From: Podospora pseudoanserina
Taxonomy: Eukaryota; Ascomycota; Sordariomycetes; Sordariales; Podosporaceae
Assembly (NCBI RefSeq): GCF_035222485.1
Contig: NC_085925.1
Span: 1,240,001 to 1,304,000, forward strand
Reading direction: 5' to 3'
DNA: 64,000 nt
A program made the translations under genes and the position numbers. Shown here piece by piece: positions 11,019 through 21,599 of this stretch. Each line of letters starts with the position of its first letter. Position 1 is the stretch's first letter. The notes under the pieces are model-generated. The model had not been told where the DNA came from and made no database searches. It saw only the letters and a list, made by a program, of their open reading frames with translations.

Positions 11019-14000
11019 CTATAAGTATGACTCGACAAATTCATCGACCGATGCTGCTGCCCATGACTTTCTCCCCATGACCTCCCCATGCGCATGACTT
11101 CCCCCACTTCCCGAGTAACCCCCGCTCCCACCAGCCGCCGCCGCAGTCGCAGAGCTGTACGCCGACGAGGCATTATTCCCACTCTGAAAACCATACCAAT
11201 TCTGCTGCTGATTGTTACTCGTATGCTGCTGCGGTTGGTTAGAGTACGTATTATAACTCTGTTGTTGATGCTGCTGGGTTTGTTGTTGCGGTTGTTGGGT
11301 GTGCTGCTGTTGCTGCTGATGACGCTGTGTCTGCTGCTGGTTATGCTGCTGAGATTGCTGCGCATACGTCGCCGTTGAGCTCCTAGTCTGCATTGTCGGC
11401 GGCTGAGGACGCATGTTAAACCCCTGAACTGCCTGAGATTGTTGGGTGTAAGAGTTGTTGCTGGAAGCAGATTGATTGGTGTTGTAGTTGTGAGAGTTCC
11501 GGGTCTGAGAAGTCGAAGTAGTTCCCCATTGGGAAGCGCTGGGTGTGACATCTGCCGTTGTGGTGTAAGAGGAGGCAACATTCTGGGATACCGGTGTTGA
11601 ATGACTGGTTGATGAGGTCATGTGGTTTGTTCGGTTATAATTCTCGAGCGCCTTGTCAAAGTTGGAGAAGGAGGTCGTGTTCGTACTTGGCGCTGCCGGT
11701 GTGCTGGAATAGGGCTGGTAGCCTATGCGGTCATTAGACGAATCGGCTCTTGAAGCACTTGCGCTGGCAGTGTTCGAGTACTGGTTGTAGTTGTAGCCCT
11801 GTGTCGAGGTTGACATCGAATCTGGCTGAGTTGTCTGCTGTGAGGACTGAGTAGCAGAATAACCCGAGGTATTTGTCACTGACTGCGTCGGCTGAGGCTG
11901 GCGCGAGGCATTGTTCACAGGGGTCTGAGATCGGTTGCTCTGCCGACTCTTGGTCCGAGAAAGCTGTGCCGCCGACTGGTAGGGAGAAGTGCGTGCAGCT
12001 TGAGCAGGCTGTGTGGCCGCAGGACGGTTGGCACTGGTCCAAGCAGACGGTTGCTGTTGTCGAAGGTCGTCATAACCTTGGGAAACTGGAGCAGACCTCT
12101 TACTTCTATGCTGTCTTGGTGAAGTCCGGGTTGGCATCGCTGTAGCTGGAGCTGGAGCAGGAGCTGGAGCAGGAGCAGGAGCAGGAGCAGACCAAGCACT
12201 TGTTTGGCTTGTCTGATTGCTGTGACTGGCGGTATGAGTGTTGCTGTGATGAGAGGGCTGGCTAGTTGGCAGGCTTCTTCTCGGCCTCGTGGGTGGTTCT
12301 ACCACCCTCGTGTGCTGCGGCTGGGGCATTGTGTTGTGATTTTCCGGATATGTAAACTCAGGTATAGTCGGAGCAACAGGTTCCAGTACCGGAGGAGTGA
12401 TATACTCCATTGGGGCAGGTTCCACAGGTGCCGTGGTTATGCCTGGCTGTGCTAGTTCTGTATGGGTTGTGGAAGTTGGAGGGAAGGTTAGCCCTGAAGA
12501 GTGGTGATATAACCCGTGAGCTTGAGAGAAGGTATCGGAGGGTGATTCGATTTGATGAGGGTAGTCATGAGCCACTGGTTCTGGCGCTTCTTCAATTGAG
12601 TCTGGCGAAAGCTCTTGGGAGGCTTGGTGGTCTTCGGCAGGCTCGGTGTGAAATCCAGGTGACCCTAAATCTTCAGGTTCATCGTCTGGAATAGCAACGG
12701 GGGCTGGCTCTGGTGCACTTGGTGCAGCCAATGCCTCTGGACCGACATTCGACTCCTTGCCCCGTATTCTGTGGGAATAGTGGCACAACCAACCTTTGGC
12801 GAGACAATTTTGACACACAGGTCGCGCTTTGTCGCACTATAACATGTGTTAGCCTCTCCGGTTCTACTCGTTCTAGAACATGTCTTACCTTGGAGTCTTT
12901 GGGTGGCTTGTGAGTCCGGCAGTTGTCACACACACCACGTGGGGGTTTCTTGCCTTCCACCGCGCCGGAATAGACATGTACAATAGGGGCAACGGGTGCA
13001 ACAGGCTCCTCTGGCTGGAGCTCTGCCTCCGACTTCTTTTTCCGCGACCTCTTTTTGGGCGTCTTTGAAGCTGGCACCTGAACTGGAGGGCTCTGGGATG
13101 GTGTGCTTTGCTCTGAATTTGCCCCGTCCTTGGTAGGATGTACAATTCGCAGTCTCTCCGCGCCATACTTCACAAGCATAGCCAGTGAATCCTTCTGCAA
13201 ATCTGGCGACTGATTTGCAAAGATGTTAAACTGCTCAGTCGACAAGGTCTGTGGGTCAATTCCAGCATCAGCAAGTAATTTGTTAGCAACATCCCGCCTT
13301 CTCTCCAGCTCGCCTGGTGGGAGGTTGAAGACCGGGGGCGCCGGATCGGCGTAGTCTCCGTTCGGCTGAGCATTGTTAGCACCGTAGACTTCATTGTTGT
13401 AGAGCTGTCGCTCAGAAGGGTCGCCAACCGGACCAGCTGGGGCCGTCGAGTCCTTCTTCTTTCGCCGCTTCTTTGGCTGTGATGAATCCTCCACTGGAAG
13501 ACCATCCTCTCCTACAGCTCTCTTCCTCGATCGTGGTGTTTTTGCCTTGGTTTCCTTTAGTGCTCTCGGCTCTTTGCGTAGCCTTGGGGCTCTGGGTTCT
13601 TTCGGTTTATTTTCTGGTGTCTTTACGACAGGAGCAACTGGCGGAGGGGCAAGAAGCTCAATCAGTTGTCCAACAGTCTTGTGAAGCGGTGAGTGTTCGT
13701 ACTTAACCTCGATGGTCCGCGATGACTTGAGAAAGGATATCTTCAAGCACCCTCTGCAATCGAAAGCTGGCCGAGCTATAGGGTATATTGTTAGCAGTTA
13801 TGCATATGGTATCCATCTCAAAGAAAAACATACAAAGATGGATAGGATCCTGTCCACCCTTCTCGCTCCATTCACTAATAACGGTCTTGGCGGGGGTCTT
13901 CGCAGCTTGCCGACTCCATGACTGCCATGAGTCCTTGCAAATGTAGCTGAAAGTCCAGCCCTGATCGGTCCTTGCAACAGCCCGTACTACCCACTGACTC

Positions 14001-14413
14001 CCATCAATCTGACCTAGCGATGTGGTGAGATGGCTAGCCACAAGCTTCTGAACCGCATTGTCGTCTGCCGGTTGATGGATGACAGCGTCACTAGCATTGA
14101 CTCGACGCGCGGGTTGTCCATCACTGCCAATAACTGTAGGCCCAACACTGGCGCGCACCCCTTCACCAAGCGATGGATGGATGCTTGACGCGTTCTCCGA
14201 AGCTTCGTTCTCGTTTTCATTGACGGGGATCTCGAAGACGGCATTCGACCGGATCTGGAATGTCTCTGCGATGAAGTCGGCGCGGGTTTCGGTTACATGC
14301 CCTTGAAGAGCAGTTCGCAGCTTGTCCTGGAGTTCAAAGATGGAACCACACGTAGGTTTCGGTTGTTGTGCGCCGCCCAGGCTCAGACCCAGGCCACCGA
14401 GCAGCGCATCCAT
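11019..14413 (-). CDS. large Q/S/T-rich protein with variant Zn2Cys6-like cluster
   Basis: Complement of exons 14413-13834, 13775-12889, 12836-11019 (introns 58 and 52 bp, frames consistent) gives 1094 residues. The N-terminus starts MDALLGGLGLSLGG. Around residues 150-225 a possible zinc unit is seen: GWTFSYICKDS, then FDCRGCLKISF and VKYEHSPLH, a C..C-x2-C..H-x3-H arrangement reminiscent of GCM/WRKY/FLYWCH-type folds. A basic, proline-rich linker with PKKRRKKK-type nuclear signals follows. Near residue 475-505, across the second intron, comes CDNCRTHKPPKDSK then CDKARPVCQNCLAKGWLC: six cysteines spaced x2, x10, x6, x2, x6, like a Zn2Cys6 cluster with a four-residue longer first loop. The rest is low complexity: AP repeats, then Q/S/T-rich sequence as in activation domains. 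Probably a nuclear transcriptional regulator; no named homologue recognised. Confidence 0.8.
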
Positions 14414-15010
14414 GTTGAAGTTATCGCGAACTGATTGTTGTGCTCATCTGCGGGGTTGTAGTACTCGAACGAAGTCGAACAAAGGCGGGCAGGGAAGTTG
14501 GAGATATTGGATTACAGGCGTGATCGTTGGTGGCTGCCGTGACTGGGATTAGCCCCTGCCCTTGACTATTGAACTCGCGATGCGTCACGGTGGTGGGCAA
14601 TCGCAGCAATTGACACAGAAGACGCGCGTGGCGGGCAGCTCGAAATCAGGTGGGGTCTGTCGCTGTGTGTATACTTGGCTGCGGCTGGGAGCGGTATGGC
14701 CTGTGCGTGTCAGCTGGAAATTGCCCAGTCTGGGAGAGGCAGCCGAATGGAAAATGCGGTTATTGGTCTTTACGAGAGCAGTAGAAATAGGGTTATGGTT
14801 AGCTTCGATATGTGGATTCCGACTCTCAAATGCTTTATGTACGAGAAGTATAGATAACAACATTCAACATCGAAAGTATACAACAGTGAAGTATTGTAGA
14901 GCCAGATAGGAAAGCCCAGTTGTACACGGCATATGTAAGTCAAAACGGTTCATCCCAATGCCGCGCTATTACTAATCCAAACAAACATAAGTACATGAGG
15001 CCAGCCTCCC
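14414..15010. promoter_or_regulatory. intergenic: promoter of the Q-rich gene and 3' flank of ku70
   Basis: About 0.6 kb without a gene. It should hold the promoter of the leftward zinc-cluster gene (start at 14413) and the ku70 3' UTR. No clear TATA or regulatory motif is recognised. Confidence 0.35.
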
Positions 15011-17063
15011 TCACGCATGCTCCTCGATCCATTGCTCGAGTCTCTCCAACAAATCAACCTTCTTTCCAGTTGTGCTGATTCCTTTGCTTGTCAAGATATC
15101 CTTGAGTACAGCCACCGTGAGCTTCTTCAATGTGTCGTTCTCCCAGGCAACTTTGAGCTCTGCGTTGCTCATTTGACCACCAGAACTAGCACTGCCTGCT
15201 GCGGCCTTTGGCCGCTTGGCCAGTCGTGGTCTTTCTTCCGCATCGTCTTCTTCGAGTTCGCGTTTAGTGGCTCGGAGTTGCATAAACTCTTTCGCCTTGT
15301 CCGCCAACTCTTGTTTCCACTCGGCCATATACGCACCTACCCGCTTGTCAATTTGCCTGTATTTTGGTATAGTCAAGTCATCCAGGGCATCTGGAACATC
15401 CTCTTCAAGCGCCATGGCCTGGAGAATCTTGTAGTGCCACTGCAAAGCAGGGTTTGGGTATTTAAGAGGGTTGTATGTGGCCTTGGGCAGTTGAAGGTTC
15501 TGAATGATTTCTCTCATCTTGTCTGTCAGCTCATCCGCAGGCTTGGTGGAGGTCTTGATTTCAACGCTTCTGATATCGTCTGCAAAGGGCAAGGGATAAA
15601 GCCAGAGCCCCGCAGGGAGATATGGTGCGGTTGAATCCTCGTCCTCGTCGTTGAGGCTTCCCGACGGAATGACAGCCACCATGACAGGATTGGCATTCTT
15701 TCGAGCAACGAACCATGCAATCCCGACCTTCTTGGAAGTCAATAGCTTCTGCCAAAGAGCCGAAAATACACGGGTTGAACCGACGTAACCGTCCTCGCTT
15801 GGGAAAATGAATGTTGACTTCTTGACTGAGGCCCACATTGGGAGGTTGGCCAGTGGCTTGAAGCCGATGATGCGGAGAACTTTGGTGTCGAGTTCCTTCA
15901 AGGACTTTGCTTCCTCGGGGGTGAAGTAAATGTACTCGCCGCCAAACTTGTAAGCCTTTTTGATTTCGCTCTTTTCAACGGTTCTCGCTTCGGAATCAAC
16001 CTTGGTAGTTTCAGATTGAGCTAGTTGGGCTTGTTCTCCACCAAGCCACACATAGCAGGTGCGGGCGGGCTTTTGCTGGTGGAGTGGCATGTAGCCCTTG
16101 ACTGTGATCGTAAGACCTGGAGCAAGCTCAAAGGGCATCCTGGAGAAATAAGATCGCTTTGGTGTTTGTTTTGAGTTGATATTGGAGATCAAGGAGTTGA
16201 GAAGAGTCAGGCCATCGCCCGATCTTGATGTTTTGACTCCTTCAGAGTTGTCCCCTTCCTCGACCGAACTGCGGTAGACGATATCCTACACTTGTTAGGC
16301 CACAGACGGGTAAATGTGCCAGGATTACTTACATCGTAGAATTTTGAGAGGTCGAAGGGCTTCTTCGCCCGGCTGACAGGGAATAGTTCAATCGTCACAC
16401 CAAGATCATAGAGATCCTTGGCACGAACAGCTGCCGATGACTTGGCCTGTTTGTCGTTCCCGTGTGGATTCTCATTGTCTGTGATGATGAACAGTCTTCG
16501 CGAGCCGAAGTTGGCAGCATTGGTCGTGAAAATCTGGTTGGCACAAAAGAGCACATTCGACATGAGTACCGGTTCCTTGGATGGAACAAGCACCTCATCG
16601 GCATCCTCTCCCTCCTCTACCAAATCTCTCAATTTCTTGACATCCTCCGCTCCTGGGACATCGAGCTCAGTGAAGAGGTAGCAGTGAGGATAGCCAGAGC
16701 CACTCCGACTACCAGTCTCGTCGCGGAATTTGGACTTTTCAGTCCCAAACAGCAGGATACCCATCATATCTTTTGGTTGGGCAATGATACGCTGTTGCAT
16801 AAATTGATGGGCGCATTTCAGGGCGGCAACCACGGCGGAATCCTTATCGGACTTCTTGTCATCGCTACTCGGAGGTGGCTCCAACATGGACGCGCTCGCG
16901 TCAATGGCGAACAGTACGGCATCTTTTTGAGTTTTGAAGTCCTGAGGTTTCGGTAAGCTTCAACTCTGATAATAATCATTGGTCTTTCACCAACATTCTC
17001 ATCCAACTCATCCTCCTCCTCTTCGCCCCCATAGCGGCGGCCCTCATCGTCTCCCCAGGCCAT
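15011..17063 (-). CDS. ku70: ATP-dependent DNA helicase II subunit 1 (Ku70)
   Basis: Ku70 pairs with Ku80, binds DNA ends and starts non-homologous end joining; it also protects telomeres. Complement of 17063-16995, 16941-16333, 16285-15011 (introns 53 and 47 bp) gives 650 residues, the usual size. Order: acidic N-terminus ([12 protein letters not shown]); von Willebrand-like Ku N-domain with [23 protein letters not shown] and [13 protein letters not shown]; Ku beta-barrel core ([42 protein letters not shown]); C-terminal arm; and a SAP DNA-binding domain at the very end ([17 protein letters not shown] onward). The first intron donor is GTTGGT, chosen because it alone gives the right phase into [11 protein letters not shown]. 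The gene is divergent from ferrochelatase. The Neurospora name is mus-51. Confidence 0.96.
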
Positions 17064-17668
17064 TCCGATAGGAAATAAACTCCTTTCAGTTGTTGAAGTT
17101 TTCCTGAGAAATTTTGTTTCCACACGCCGTCCAATTGATGAGAATTGAATATTGCGCAGTTCAAGGGATAATCGACTCTCGCAACTCAACGGGCGAAATG
17201 AAATTATGTATGATGCAACCAGGTGTAAGCTTGAGACGCGCTAGAACCAGGCAGGCGCGTGACTGCCTAAACGCCAAATCACGTGCCTTCTTGTCACGAA
17301 CAAAGCAATTGAAGCGCTCTTATTGGCAGCTGCCGCACGGACCGATCTCCAACGTCATTGGAGAAGGCCAAGATCGCAAAAGTCGGCCGACAGCAATTGC
17401 TACCGAACCATTCGGGGCAAACATGCGGAGTAATAAGAAAGTGTCCAGAACATCTATCAATTTACCCCGACATCGCCACCCAGACACTCTGTCCGAACTT
17501 TTTACACGAACAGTTCCAGAAGTCATCCGGTGACATATTTCAAAGCCTCACCTGTGTGTCTGACCCTCGATCCTCACCTTTCCACGCCGAACCATACCGG
17601 GATTTCGGCTGTGTGATTCTGTTATAAAATCACAAGCCACACCCGGATTGCCGGACTCCGTCATAGCC
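17064..17668. promoter_or_regulatory. shared divergent promoter of ku70 and ferrochelatase
   Basis: A 605-bp region between two start codons facing away from each other. No ORF with a motif and no canonical TATA box is seen. It must supply both core promoters. Confidence 0.5.
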
Positions 17669-19042
17669 ATGGCCTTCCGACTCCCGGCCGCCGCTTTGCG
17701 CCCTCTGCGATCTTCAGTCCTCCTTAAGCCTGTTGCGCAACAAACACGATGGCTTGCGACACCGACACCGTTCCCAGTAACACAGAACATGACCCGCTCT
17801 CGGGGGCCGACAGCCATGGTCTTCCTGAATATGGGCGGCCCCTCCACAACGGATGAAGTTGGCGATTTCCTCAGTAGATTATTTGTGCGCCAATCCTACC
17901 AACGCTTTCCTATTCCTCGCCAGTGACAGGTTTGACTGACTGTGTTTTCGTCTGCCAGGCCGATGCTGATCTTATTCCTCTTGGCCGCCTGCAAAACTAC
18001 CTCGGTCCCCTCATCTCGAAGCGTCGTACCCCCAAAATCCAGAAGCAATACGCTGCCATCGGTGGCGGTTCCCCCATTCGCAAATGGTCTGAGCTCCAAT
18101 GCGCGGAGATGTGCAAGCTACTCGACCAGATCTCCCCTGAGACTGCCCCTCATAAGCCCTACGTCGCCTTCCGCTATGCCAACCCCCTGACCGAGCATAT
18201 GTACCGGCAATTATTGGCGGATGGTTTTGGTAATGGAAAAGGAGGTCGCGCCGTTGCTTTTACACAATACCCGCAGTATTCCTGTTCGACAACGGGAAGC
18301 AGTCTGAACGAGCTCTGGAAGTGGAGGCAGAGGCTGGAGGGTAAGGCCGGGCCGCTGGACGACGGGAGCGATGGGACTATCAAGTGGAGTGTGATTGATC
18401 GATGGCCGGTCCACCCTGGATTGGTCGAGGCTTTTGCGCAAAACATTGAGGCAAAGTTGCAGGAGTATCCTCCCGAGAGGAGGGACAAGGTTGTCTTGCT
18501 GTTTTCTGCGCACAGCTTGCCTATGACGGTCGTGAATAGGGGTATGTTACAGTCTTGTTTGGTTACGCAACCGCAGTGCTAACATGCATCTAGGCGATCC
18601 CTATCCTGCCGAAGTTGGTGCGACAGTCCACGCTGTCATGCAGAGACTAGGCCATGTCAACCCTTACAGACTATGCTGGCAATCTCAGGTTGGCCCTCAG
18701 CCATGGCTCGGCCCGCAAACCCAGATGTCAGTTGAAGAGTACATTGCCAAGGGTCAGAAAGACTTGGTCTTGATTCCCATTGCCTTCACCTCGGATCACA
18801 TCGAGACTCTCTACGAGCTCGATGAGGAGGTAATTGGCGAGTCGGGCCACAAGGACACCGTCAAGCGTGTTGAGAGTTTGAACGACAGCCCTGTGTTTAT
18901 CAAGGCTTTGGCCGACTTGGCCAAGACCCATCTGGACAGCGGGATTGCGACTTCACCACAGATGAGTTTGAGGTGTCCTGGCTGCAAAAGCGACAGATGT
19001 CACGAGTCGAAGAAGTTTTTTGCCGCACAGGAGCTGGCATAA
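17669..19042 (+). CDS. hem15: ferrochelatase, mitochondrial
   Basis: Inserts Fe2+ into protoporphyrin IX, the last step of haem synthesis, on the matrix side of the inner mitochondrial membrane. Join 17669-17884, 17959-18541, 18594-19042 (introns 74 and 52 bp) gives 415 residues. The first ~35 residues are a basic, acid-free mitochondrial presequence (MAFRLPAAALRPLRSS). Family motifs: LNMGGPST, FLSRLFADADLIP restored by splicing, YPQYSCSTTGSSLNEL, LLFSAHSLPMTVVNRG with the catalytic-site His, and PIAFTSDHIETLYELD. The C-terminus carries C-x2-C-x4-C (CPGCKSDRC), matching the three C-terminal ligands of the [2Fe-2S] cluster in animal and fission-yeast ferrochelatases that budding yeast lacks. 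The first donor (GTGCGC) is weak but gives the conserved junction. Confidence 0.96.
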
Positions 19043-19439
19043 ACAGAATTCAGCAGAAAAATGTATCTTACTGTGTAAACTTGTAATTGCGAGTGTTTGT
19101 TATGACTTTTGTATACCTAGGGAATTATGCAGGAGAGCTGGCAATGCAGCCCACCAGCAGTGTGCATTTGTCATCCGGACAATGCAGCACCCGACTGCCG
19201 ATGAAGGATGCGGGATGGAAACCTGCCTCGTGCGTCATTTATTTAGAACGGCACTTGGAGGTACCACCAATAGATTACAAAAGCTTCGTTATCTCTGTTG
19301 CTTTGTTGGTAGAATAAGTCTCCGAAGATGTCTTGCACTCGGACTTCGGGTAGTGTTATGGCTCTCCAACGCAGCCGGAAGGATTTAAACAAGCTATGAT
19401 TGAAGCTTTTACCAGCGACCAACCGTTGGAAATTCTATG
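19043..19439. other. ferrochelatase 3' flank
   Basis: About 0.4 kb of normal base composition without a gene, between the ferrochelatase stop and the start of the AT-rich island. Confidence 0.4.
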
Positions 19440-19589
19440 ATCTACAAGAGGCTTTATTCATTGAGGGAGCTAAAGACCTGGAATTCCCCTCTCTCTATAT
19501 AACCCACGGTTGTGGCTATTCCCTATTTATTATAGTGTAATGATGTGTTTATTAAATCTCAGTAGAGAGAATTATTTAAACTAGAACTA

Positions 19590-19757
19590 ATTAACAAATT
19601 AGGTTATAATTATAACTATATTATTAATTGTAATATTAGTTAGTTAAAAAGCTAAAGACTAATGGAAATGGTAATATTAAAAATATTTAAGTGCTTTATA
19701 AAAATTAAAAAGGAATTTCCTATCAGTTACTTTAATAATTTCGTTGATTCTTTATAA
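19590..19757 (+). repeat. left copy of a direct repeat at the island ends
   Basis: About 168 bp that aligns in the same orientation with 22650-22817, including shared words ATATTATTAATT, TTAGTTNAAAAGCT and CTTATAAAA/CTTTATAAAA. I estimate about three quarters identity, with most differences being transitions. The pair brackets about 2.9 kb of the island and could be the ends of one old element or two copies of one repeat. Confidence 0.65.
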
Positions 19758-20016
19758 ATTTAAAATATTTTTCTAAATATACTTTTTCAAGTCAATTTAA
19801 TAATATTTTTTAAAGTATTATTTTATTTTATTATTTACTTTTTTACTTTTATATTTCAAAACTTTTTTACTTTACTAAGTAGTTTTTTTTCGATTAGATT
19901 AATTATATTTTGTAAATTTATAATTGTTGTGTTTATTATGAAAATATATTTAATAATAGTAATGCTATTGTTAAAATACAGCTTTGGTTTGTGGATTTTA
20001 CAGTGTATATGAGCCC

Positions 20017-20438
20017 TGTATATTACAGGGCCTCAGAGGCAATACGATAGCTTGAATCAGCAGTGTTTAGAGACTGCGGTTACCGGAGCGGAAGCTCGGC
20101 CTCCAGAAGCAATCCGAGGTCCCGGAAAGCCGAGCGCTAAGGCCGGTGCCCTGCAGTGGCCAAACAGTAGCGGCAACGTGGCCTGTAACGTGGCCCCTAA
20201 CCTTATATTTGGTTAGCGCATTTAGCGGGCGTTCGGGCCCGGAAAACGCGCGTTCAGGCCCGGAAACGGAGCCACTCTCGGGGAGCAAGTAAGAGGCCGA
20301 TAGCCTATAAGACCTCTGCCTCACACTCTATCCACTGTGGTATTTTTTAGTCTATAAGGTTCAATCAATATACTGGTTCACCACACTCATCAGTGCCTCA
20401 CAAGCCTATGTTACAGTGATTCTCTTCTATATATTACA
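20017..20438 (+). mobile_element. LTR-like relic (solo LTR candidate, Gypsy-type guess)
   Basis: A 422-bp GC-normal patch starting TGTATATTACA and ending TATATATTACA, so it has TG...CA ends in short inverted form. TATA-like words (CTTATATTTG near 20200, CCTATAAGAC near 20304) sit where a promoter would be. It is followed by GGGCGCCGCC, which resembles a tRNA primer-binding start. No clear target-site duplication is seen and no reading frame for an integrase or reverse transcriptase follows. Treated as a fossil; the family call is weak. Confidence 0.4.
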
Positions 20439-20494
20439 GGGCGCCGCCCCTGTAATCCTCCTTCCTTCAGTGCCACAGCTACTGTCGAATGCTG

Positions 20495-20715
20495 CAGTCA
20501 AAGTCTTCTTCGCTCTTAGTGTACTGTGCCGATAGCTATTTGAGCCTATATTTACAGGCCTCAATAGCACCTATTTCAACAGTATTTAATAAATTAGTTA
20601 GTATAACTATTGCTTTGTCTCAGACTTTGCCTCTTAAGCTATAACAGTCAACTTTGCTTTTAGTGTACTGCGCCGATAGCTATTTAAGCCTATATTCTAT
20701 AAGCTTTAATAGCAC
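20495..20715 (+). repeat. direct repeat, two ~70-bp units
   Basis: Units at about 20495-20570 and 20645-20715 share CAGTCAA, TTAGTGTACTG, GCCGATAGCTATTT and AATAGCAC in order. The second is more AT-rich, differing mainly by C-to-T and G-to-A type changes. They lie just downstream of the LTR-like relic and may be an internal duplication of an untranslated region. Confidence 0.6.
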
Positions 20716-21078
20716 TTTTTTTAACATAAATTAAAGATAAAGTGTCACAGACTAACTATATAGCAAGGCAGAGTAGAGACTGCAGCAGGCTGTAAAGACT
20801 AATTAAGTAAGATAGTAAAATATAATGGCGGGGCTGCAGCACAAAAAGGCGCTCACTTCTTGGCAGAGGTAAGCCGGATCACTAAGCTTACTAGGTAAAC
20901 GTAGTAAGCTAGGTACGGAGGTACCTAAAGGATAAAGGTACCTAAAAGATGGTAGTTTATATATATAGAGGAACTGGTGTTACAGTTAAGCTAATAAGTA
21001 AGTTAGACTGTGTGCGGGGCACAACGCGCATAGCTAATCGCTAGTGGAACTAATTAAGACAGGAGTAGCCTCGCTTAT

Positions 21079-21166
21079 AGATTATTGCTAAGAAGTAATA
21101 ATCTAACGCGGGATTATTAATAAGAATTAATAATCTAGGATAGGATTATTATTAAAAGATAATAAT
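21079..21166. repeat. three consecutive short hairpins, ~32-bp period
   Basis: Three neighbouring inverted repeats, at 21079-21104, 21112-21135 and 21144-21166, each with arms close to GATTATT / AATAATC and a short A/G-rich loop. The regular spacing suggests a decayed tandem repeat whose unit was itself palindromic. Confidence 0.6.
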
Positions 21167-21200
21167 ATAGGAGACTATAAAGTTTATTTATACCGAGAAA

Positions 21201-21555
21201 CTAATTAATATAAATAGATAGTTCCGTAATATATAATTATAGTTTATACTTATAGTATTAATATTTATATTAAAAAATTTATTATATACTATTTCATTAT
21301 ATCAAATTAATTATTAAAAGTTACTTTTAACCCGCATCCTTTTTAGAAGTTCTATATAAAGATTCGTTATAATTAGTTAATATAAATAGACAGTTCCGTA
21401 ATATATAATATAAATTATAATTATTAATATCTAGACTAATGTAGTTAGGATAAGCTATTATTATATACTGTTTAGCTATACCGAACTAAGATTATTTAAA
21501 AGTTATTTTTAATTGAGTATTCCTTTCAAAGGTTCTAGATATAAGTTTGTTTTAT
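21201..21555 (+). repeat. tandem direct repeat, two ~170-bp units
   Basis: Units of roughly 21201-21365 and 21366-21555 share TATAAATAGA(T/C)AGTTCCG followed by TAATATATAAT, then ATTATATACT, AAAAGTTA and GGTTCTA/AGTTCTA blocks in the same order. Both are strongly AT-biased. Confidence 0.6.
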
Positions 21556-21599
21556 AAAGAGCTTTTAAATAACGTTTTTAAGGTATAGTTTCTTAAACT

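Noticed and set aside
20067-20324. 85-codon minus-strand frame in the LTR-like relic
   Set aside because: It lies entirely inside a non-coding repeat patch, with no similarity to element proteins that I can recognise.
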